From: Mangrovibacter plantisponsor
GTDB lineage: Bacteria > Pseudomonadota > Gammaproteobacteria > Enterobacterales > Enterobacteriaceae
Assembly: GCF_003182475.1 (NCBI RefSeq)
Contig: NZ_QGTS01000021.1
Location: 1 to 64,000, forward strand
Length of the DNA stretch: 64,000 nucleotides
Direction of reading: 5' to 3'
Numbering within the stretch: the stretch's first letter is position 1; every line of letters starts with the position of its first letter. The notes beneath the pieces were generated by a model. That model was not told the DNA's origin, searched no databases, and saw nothing but the letters and a program-made list of their open reading frames with translations. Positions 59,751 to 64,000 of this stretch are shown one piece after another. Made by a program: the position numbers and the translations under genes.

Positions 59751-61259
59751 ATGCAGTTTGACTGGCATTATCTGTTCAGTTTATTCACCTTTGCCGATTT
59801 CTGGCATGCCAGTTGGCTGGTTGTGCAATTAAGTTTGCTGACCTGGGTTGGCGGAGTAGTTCTGGGGCTGGGTCTGGCCTTTGCCCGCCAGTCTCCCCGC
59901 CGCTGGGTTAGCCAGGCTGCCGCAGTCTATATCTGGCTGTTCCGTAGCCTGCCTTTGCTGGTGTTACTGATTTTTATCTTTAACCTGCCACAGATGATCC
60001 CGGCAAGTGGTGCGTTGCTGAGCAGCCCGTTTATCGCGGGAGCTATTGCGCTTATTTTAAGTGAAACGGCATATATTGCTGAAATTCATCGGGGCGGGTT
60101 AATTTCCGTACAGCGCGGGCAATATGAGGCGGGCAAAGCACTGGGGCTGGGTAATGGGCAAATTCGCCTCAAAATTATCATTCCCCAGGCCCTGCGTATC
60201 TCTCTGCCAACGCTTGTGAACGAGTTTATTACCATTGTAAAAATGACGTCCCTGGTCTCGGTCATTTCACTTTCCGAAATACTGATGGTCGGTGAGCGGT
60301 TATATACCGAAAACTTCAAGGTGATGGAGACATTACTGGCTGTTGCCTGTTACTACGTGTTGATAGTCACCTTGTTTGAGCGCTTGTTTTCCTGGCTGGA
60401 AAAAAGCCTGGATATTCAGCGCCGCCAGCCCGCAATGATTGACGCTGAACAAGTGCGTGCCACCTTACCCGCGCTGGTTCCTGGCACCCGGCGCAGTGTG
60501 AGCCCTTCAGCCAAACCCATTCTGGAACTGAGCGATATCCACAAAGCGTTCAATGGGAAAACCGTACTCAACGGCATTAACCTGGCCGTACGCCCGGGGG
60601 AAATTATCTCCATCATCGGGCCATCCGGCTCCGGGAAAACCACGCTTATCCGCACCATTAATGGCCTGGAAACGCTGGATGGCGGCACTGTACGGCTGCT
60701 GGGCAACGACTTTATTGAGGCCGGCCAGGCTGAAAATGCGCTCGCCTGGCGCAGTAACATCACCAAACTCGGCATGGTCTTTCAGGGCTTTAACCTGTTC
60801 CCCCATAAAACGGTGCTGGAAAACCTGATGCTGGCTCCACACCTGCACTTTGAAGAACAGCGGGAAAGCTTAAAACAACGCTGCCTCGCCATGCTGGACA
60901 AAGTGGGCATGCTCGAACACGCCAACAAATACCCGCATCAGTTATCTGGTGGCCAGCAACAACGTGTCGCCATTGCCCGCACGCTGGTGATGCGCCCCAG
61001 TGTGGTTCTGTTTGATGAACCCACATCGGCCCTTGACCCTGAACGCGTCAGCGAAGTGCTGGATGTTATCGCCCGACTGGCCCAGGAAGGCATCACCATG
61101 CTGATAGTGACTCATGAAATGAAGTTTGCGTTCACCATTTCCGACCGGGTGGTGTTTATGGAGCACGGCAATATTGAAGTGGATGCCGCACCCAGTGCTA
61201 TCCTGCAGATGCGAGAACATCGCATTAACCGTTTCATTCAGGATATGGCAACTGCCTGA
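59751..61259 (+). CDS. Fused ABC permease and ATP-binding protein (polar amino acid type)
   Basis: The 502-residue protein joins two parts normally made by separate genes. Residues about 15-225 are a HisM/GlnP-type permease with the EAA loop [25 protein letters not shown] (partial). After a linker rich in Pro and Arg, residues about 255-502 are a GlnQ-type ATPase with Walker [10 protein letters not shown] (about 290), signature [13 protein letters not shown] (about 398) and Walker [15 protein letters not shown]. One protein can thus form the whole transporter as a homodimer. It follows the binding protein by 27 bases. Confidence 0.93.
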   Translation: MQFDWHYLFSLFTFADFWHASWLVVQLSLLTWVGGVVLGLGLAFARQSPRRWVSQAAAVYIWLFRSLPLLVLLIFIFNLPQMIPASGALLSSPFIAGAIALILSETAYIAEIHRGGLISVQRGQYEAGKALGLGNGQIRLKIIIPQALRISLPTLVNEFITIVKMTSLVSVISLSEILMVGERLYTENFKVMETLLAVACYYVLIVTLFERLFSWLEKSLDIQRRQPAMIDAEQVRATLPALVPGTRRSVSPSAKPILELSDIHKAFNGKTVLNGINLAVRPGEIISIIGPSGSGKTTLIRTINGLETLDGGTVRLLGNDFIEAGQAENALAWRSNITKLGMVFQGFNLFPHKTVLENLMLAPHLHFEEQRESLKQRCLAMLDKVGMLEHANKYPHQLSGGQQQRVAIARTLVMRPSVVLFDEPTSALDPERVSEVLDVIARLAQEGITMLIVTHEMKFAFTISDRVVFMEHGNIEVDAAPSAILQMREHRINRFIQDMATA

Positions 61260-61269
61260 GGCCGCAAAG

Positions 61270-61962
61270 ATGCTCAGTTTGAAAATCGAATTACCCGAAG
61301 AAATGTCTGCAGACACACTGCCCGCTTTCCAGCGCATTGCGGTGCTGTTAAGGGAAAACATTATTAACGGCAATCTGCAGGCCGGACAGGCGCTGGCGGA
61401 AAACGAACTGGCGGCCCTGTGCGATACCTCGCGCAATACTCTGCGCGAAGCCTTGCGGTTTTTGCATGGTGAAGGGCTGATGGATTATCAGCATAACCGT
61501 GGCGTATTTGTTCGCCAGTTAACCCAGCGAGATGTGCGGGACATTTATAAAGCGCGCCGCTACCTGGAAGTGCTGGCAATACAGTCTTCGTCCACTATCA
61601 GTGAATTTCACCTGCATAAAATGGCCGGGCAACTCGACCTTGCAGTAACCGCCGCCAACAACAACGACTGGCGCACTTTCGGGACACACAGCCTGCGCTT
61701 TCACCAGCGCATCGTCCACATGCTCGGCTGCGCCCGGTTCAATGAGTTTTTCAGCGTATTGCTTGCTCAGTTACGTCTGTTGTTTGCCAGTGGGGAGCAC
61801 GAAGGTAACTTCCAGCGCCCCTGGCTTGAACGCGACCAGGCTATTTTTGGCCTGCTGAAAGCACAACGTAATGAAGAAGCCTGCCAGTCGCTCACTGCTT
61901 ATCTTGAACAATCTGAACAACAGATTATGTCTGCGTTTACCACGCGAATGAACGGAGTTTAA
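61270..61962 (+). CDS. GntR family regulator (FadR-like C-terminal domain)
   Basis: The 230-residue regulator has a GntR winged helix (LAENELAALCDTSRNTLREALRFLHGEGL, about residues 43-71, partial) and an all-helical FCD domain with conserved His/Asp residues that usually binds a metal and a small organic acid. The ATG at 61270 lies 10 bases after the permease-ATPase stop; the frame is open back to 61126 inside that gene. It is followed by the DUF1989 gene with an overlap-like TAATATG junction. It presumably senses the imported compound. Confidence 0.9.
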   Translation: MLSLKIELPEEMSADTLPAFQRIAVLLRENIINGNLQAGQALAENELAALCDTSRNTLREALRFLHGEGLMDYQHNRGVFVRQLTQRDVRDIYKARRYLEVLAIQSSSTISEFHLHKMAGQLDLAVTAANNNDWRTFGTHSLRFHQRIVHMLGCARFNEFFSVLLAQLRLLFASGEHEGNFQRPWLERDQAIFGLLKAQRNEEACQSLTAYLEQSEQQIMSAFTTRMNGV

Positions 61963-61963
61963 T

Positions 61964-62800
61964 ATGTCTTCTTATCCTGCTGCATACCAGAGCACCAAGG
62001 GCTCAGCCCTGGATGTTGATCGTGACTTTTACCAGGCTCTGGCTGATGGCAAACGGACTCAGGTTTCCCAACACCTGGTGCCGATTCGTACCGGTTATGC
62101 CTGGGAGGTTCCGGCTGGCCATATTTTTCGCATAACCACCCCACAAGGCCCGCAAGTGGGCGACCTGAACATGTGGAACCTGCATAACCCACGGGAAAGA
62201 ATGTGGGTATCACGTACCCGCCAGTTACAGCGTGCCCATTTGTCCACCTTTGACCGGCTGTGGTCCACACTGCCGTTTATGCGCCCTGTTGCTACGATCA
62301 CGGCTGATTCACTGGCTGATTATGGTGTGGATGAACACGGCGGGCGTGTCCATGATCTGCTGGGCACCCGTTGTGATCCTTATGTCAACAAGCTGCTGAC
62401 AGGTGAAGATTTTGATTTTCACTGCCACTCCAACCTGACCCGGGCAATTCAACCCTGGGGGCTAACTGAATTTGACGTGCATGACGTTATGAATGTGTTC
62501 CAGTGCACCGGGCTTAACGATGAAGATAAATACTTTATGAAAGCCTGCCCGGCGCGCAAAGGTGACTATCTGGAGTTCTTCGCCGAAATCGATTTGTTGT
62601 GCGCTATTTCTACCTGCCCGGGTGGCGATCTCTCGCTGCCAATGTGGGGAGATGAAGCCGAAGACACCCTGAAAGTGTGCCGCCCTTTAGGTATTGAAAT
62701 TTACCAGCCGGACCCGGCACTGTTAGCTGGTTGGGAATCACCTAAGTCGCCAGACTACAAAGGGAACCACGGCATGAAGTTGAATGCAGTAAATTGGTAA
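61964..62800 (+). CDS. DUF1989 (urea carboxylase-associated) family protein
   Basis: The 278-residue cytosolic protein belongs to DUF1989, whose best studied members are the CgdA/CgdB subunits of carboxyguanidine deiminase. Hallmarks are GYAWEVPAGHIFRI, GPQVGDLNMWNLHNPRERMW (partial), ARKGDYLEFFAEIDLLCAISTCPGGD and the His-rich HGGRVHDLLGTRCDP block. Conserved Cys and His residues suggest a metal or nucleophile site. It follows the GntR gene directly and lies under an amino-acid-type importer, so it probably acts on a nitrogen compound such as a carboxylated guanidine or urea derivative. The exact substrate is unknown. Confidence 0.9.
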   Translation: MSSYPAAYQSTKGSALDVDRDFYQALADGKRTQVSQHLVPIRTGYAWEVPAGHIFRITTPQGPQVGDLNMWNLHNPRERMWVSRTRQLQRAHLSTFDRLWSTLPFMRPVATITADSLADYGVDEHGGRVHDLLGTRCDPYVNKLLTGEDFDFHCHSNLTRAIQPWGLTEFDVHDVMNVFQCTGLNDEDKYFMKACPARKGDYLEFFAEIDLLCAISTCPGGDLSLPMWGDEAEDTLKVCRPLGIEIYQPDPALLAGWESPKSPDYKGNHGMKLNAVNW

Positions 62801-62821
62801 CTGAGTTTGTGTTGTGTGGTT

Positions 62822-62856
62822 GCGTTATTTTCAGGGAAGAGGAATAACGCTTTTTT
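62822..62856 (+). terminator. Terminator of the DUF1989 operon
   Basis: GCGTTATT and AATAACGC form a perfect 8-bp stem (62822-62829 and 62843-62850) with a 13-base loop, followed by TTTTTT, 22 bases after the stop. Confidence 0.82.
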
Positions 62857-62862
62857 CCACAC

Positions 62863-62964
62863 TCACAGTTTTCGGGGCAAAGGGGTATCCCGCCCCGTTA
62901 CCCTTCTCCAGCGCCAGGCGTAACGCACCGCCACCACGGCCACAAAACCAACGAGAATAATCAT
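62863..62964 (-). CDS. Small 33-residue single-helix membrane protein
   Basis: The frame reads MIILVGFVAVVAVRYAWRWR, then a basic tail ending PLPRKL and TGA at 62863. Residues 2-13 form one hydrophobic helix, followed by a strongly positive cytosolic end. Its ATG overlaps the stop of the preceding gene as ATGA (62961-62964), a classic coupling arrangement. That supports its being translated. It is too short for ordinary gene finders. Function is unknown but is likely tied to the Sel1-like protein. Confidence 0.55.
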   Translation of the reverse strand: MIILVGFVAVVAVRYAWRWRRVTGRDTPLPRKL

Positions 62965-64000
62965 GCCAGTACCTCCACGCAGCCTGTATCAAAACCCAGT
63001 TGCCGGATAAGCCGTTTCTGCCACTCAGGGACACTCAACTGGTGCTTTTTCACCCGCCGCCGGTACAACACATACAACGGGTAACGGGAAACGACATCAT
63101 CGCGAAACTGCAGATAACGTGGCGACAGGCTCCACAACCAGGCGCGTTGTATCCAGAAATCAACCAGCCACAAATTCTTTGCCATTCCACGGCCATGCAA
63201 CGCACAGAAAGCAAATAGATAGGCGATATAAGCCCGGTAATCGCCACTGATATTCCCCGACAGCAAAATTGCCGGGCAGAGTTGCTCCAGGCCTTGCTGG
63301 ACTTTTTCCGGGAAATCAGACAGTGCCAGTGTGCAGGCAAGATCATAGCGGGCAAGTGCATGCCCGGCTTGCTGAGACTGGTATAACAACGTTTCCCTCG
63401 CCTCTGCGAGGCGTGTTACTTCCAGAGGCCGGGACTCCCGCAAGAGCTGCCTTTCCAGTAAACGGCTATGTAAAAACCAGGCGTGTGCATCCCCCTGTTC
63501 ACCGGCCTTAGTAAAAACATGTTGGGCCTGTAATTCATTCTCCTGCATAGCCATGGCAGACAGAGCCCGCGGATTCGCACCCGACTGCGCATCGGCCAGA
63601 AACAGTGCAGCCTGGCGCCCACCCTGCTGTGCGGCAAGCAGAAGTATTCTTCCCAGAGCCTTGCCATACCCCAGTGCGGCAAGGTTATTACAGGCCTGCC
63701 ACAACGCTGCCGCATTCGCGTGCTGAATTCTGGCCTGCAGCGCCAGTAACTGGCTGGCAGATAACGCCTGTTTCAGTCCACAAATGCCCTCTGGCGTCGC
63801 CGCCAGTAATGCCAGCAAAGCATCCAGCACAGAGCTTCCCCGGGCGCGGGTCAGAGCAACCAGTTTTGCCAGCACTTGTTGCCTGTCCGGCTGTGGTGCG
63901 GTTGCATTGCCCAACACAAGCGCCAGAAGCGAGAAAACGTGGTCACTGTAGGTTAACCAAAAAGCCGGAGCGTCTATGGCAGCAAGTGCTGCCACGCACT
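62961..64000 (-). CDS. Sel1/TPR-like helical repeat protein, C-terminal part (runs off right edge)
   Basis: At least 346 codons are open from the right edge to a TGA at 62961, so the true start is outside the window (an in-frame GTG at 63995 is probably internal). The sequence is Ala/Leu/Gln-rich and helical, with Sel1-like A-x-x-Q-G-x-x-A units such as LLAAQQGGRQAALFLA and TKAGEQGDAHAWFLHSRLL, and an Arg-rich C-terminal region (YVLYRRRVKKH). I do not recognise the family. It is coupled to the 33-residue membrane protein through an ATGA overlap. Confidence 0.7.
   Translation of the reverse strand, partial: CVAALAAIDAPAFWLTYSDHVFSLLALVLGNATAPQPDRQQVLAKLVALTRARGSSVLDALLALLAATPEGICGLKQALSASQLLALQARIQHANAAALWQACNNLAALGYGKALGRILLLAAQQGGRQAALFLADAQSGANPRALSAMAMQENELQAQHVFTKAGEQGDAHAWFLHSRLLERQLLRESRPLEVTRLAEARETLLYQSQQAGHALARYDLACTLALSDFPEKVQQGLEQLCPAILLSGNISGDYRAYIAYLFAFCALHGRGMAKNLWLVDFWIQRAWLWSLSPRYLQFRDDVVSRYPLYVLYRRRVKKHQLSVPEWQKRLIRQLGFDTGCVEVLA

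Overview
The window is chromosomal DNA of a gamma-proteobacterium of the order Enterobacterales, most likely family Enterobacteriaceae. Many proteins align almost residue for residue with Escherichia coli proteins as I remember them (ProC, DdlA, HemB, AroL, PpnP, AmpH, SbmA, YaiY, YaiZ, YmjA). The left 15 kb follows the E. coli aroM-aroL-proC-phoA-iraP-ddlA-yaiZ-yaiY-sbmA-ampH order, but yaiA, psiF, dgcC and yaiW are missing and hemB sits next to ampH. I cannot fix the genus. I saw no rRNA, tRNA, CRISPR array, prophage or intact insertion sequence.

Layout. 1-0.8 kb: N-terminus of a large secreted repeat protein running off the left edge. 1.5-15.4 kb: conserved core block (nucleoside salvage, shikimate and proline synthesis, PhoA with a near-consensus Pho box, IraP, an MdtG-like pump, DdlA, SbmA, AmpH, HemB). 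15.5-22.4 kb: mixed accessory block with a PepSY/DUF2946 membrane pair, a bifunctional ornithine-lipid synthase (OlsF type) behind a second Pho box, an orphan Fur-boxed binding protein, a divergent FtsZ/tubulin-like protein and a DedA protein. 22.4-26.1 kb: GntR regulator divergent from a lysine/arginine/ornithine-type binding protein, a FraB-like deglycase and a FrlD/FraD-like kinase, read here as an Amadori-compound uptake and breakdown locus. 26.1-32.2 kb: S-methylmethionine genes mmuPM with met boxes, a DJ-1 protein plus aldehyde dehydrogenase with a divergent LysR regulator, and ymjA.

32.5-44.6 kb is an iron/heme island: hutW-hutX, a TonB-dependent heme receptor, hmuSTUV, a YncE-like lipoprotein and a FhuE-type coprogen receptor, with Fur-like boxes before each unit. 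44.8-51.9 kb: a cold-shock-domain protein, then a ROK repressor divergent from a sugar ABC importer and PfkB kinase operon with a perfect 11-bp-arm operator between them. 51.9-58.5 kb: an array of hairpins, a chemoreceptor, a secreted His/Asn/Gly-rich repeat protein, a RelE/HigB-type toxin-antitoxin cassette bounded by 22-bp direct repeats, a TetR-Bcr/CflA pair, and a MerR regulator with a carboxymuconolactone-decarboxylase-like protein. 58.9-62.8 kb: amino-acid-type binding protein, fused permease-ATPase, GntR regulator and DUF1989 enzyme in one operon. The right edge holds a Sel1-like protein coupled to a 33-residue membrane protein.

Three regulons recur. Pho control is suggested for phoA and olsF, which fits replacing phospholipid with phosphorus-free ornithine lipid during phosphate starvation. 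Fur control is suggested for the whole heme/siderophore island plus an orphan binding protein. Several small catabolic loci each carry their own local repressor and an ABC binding protein.
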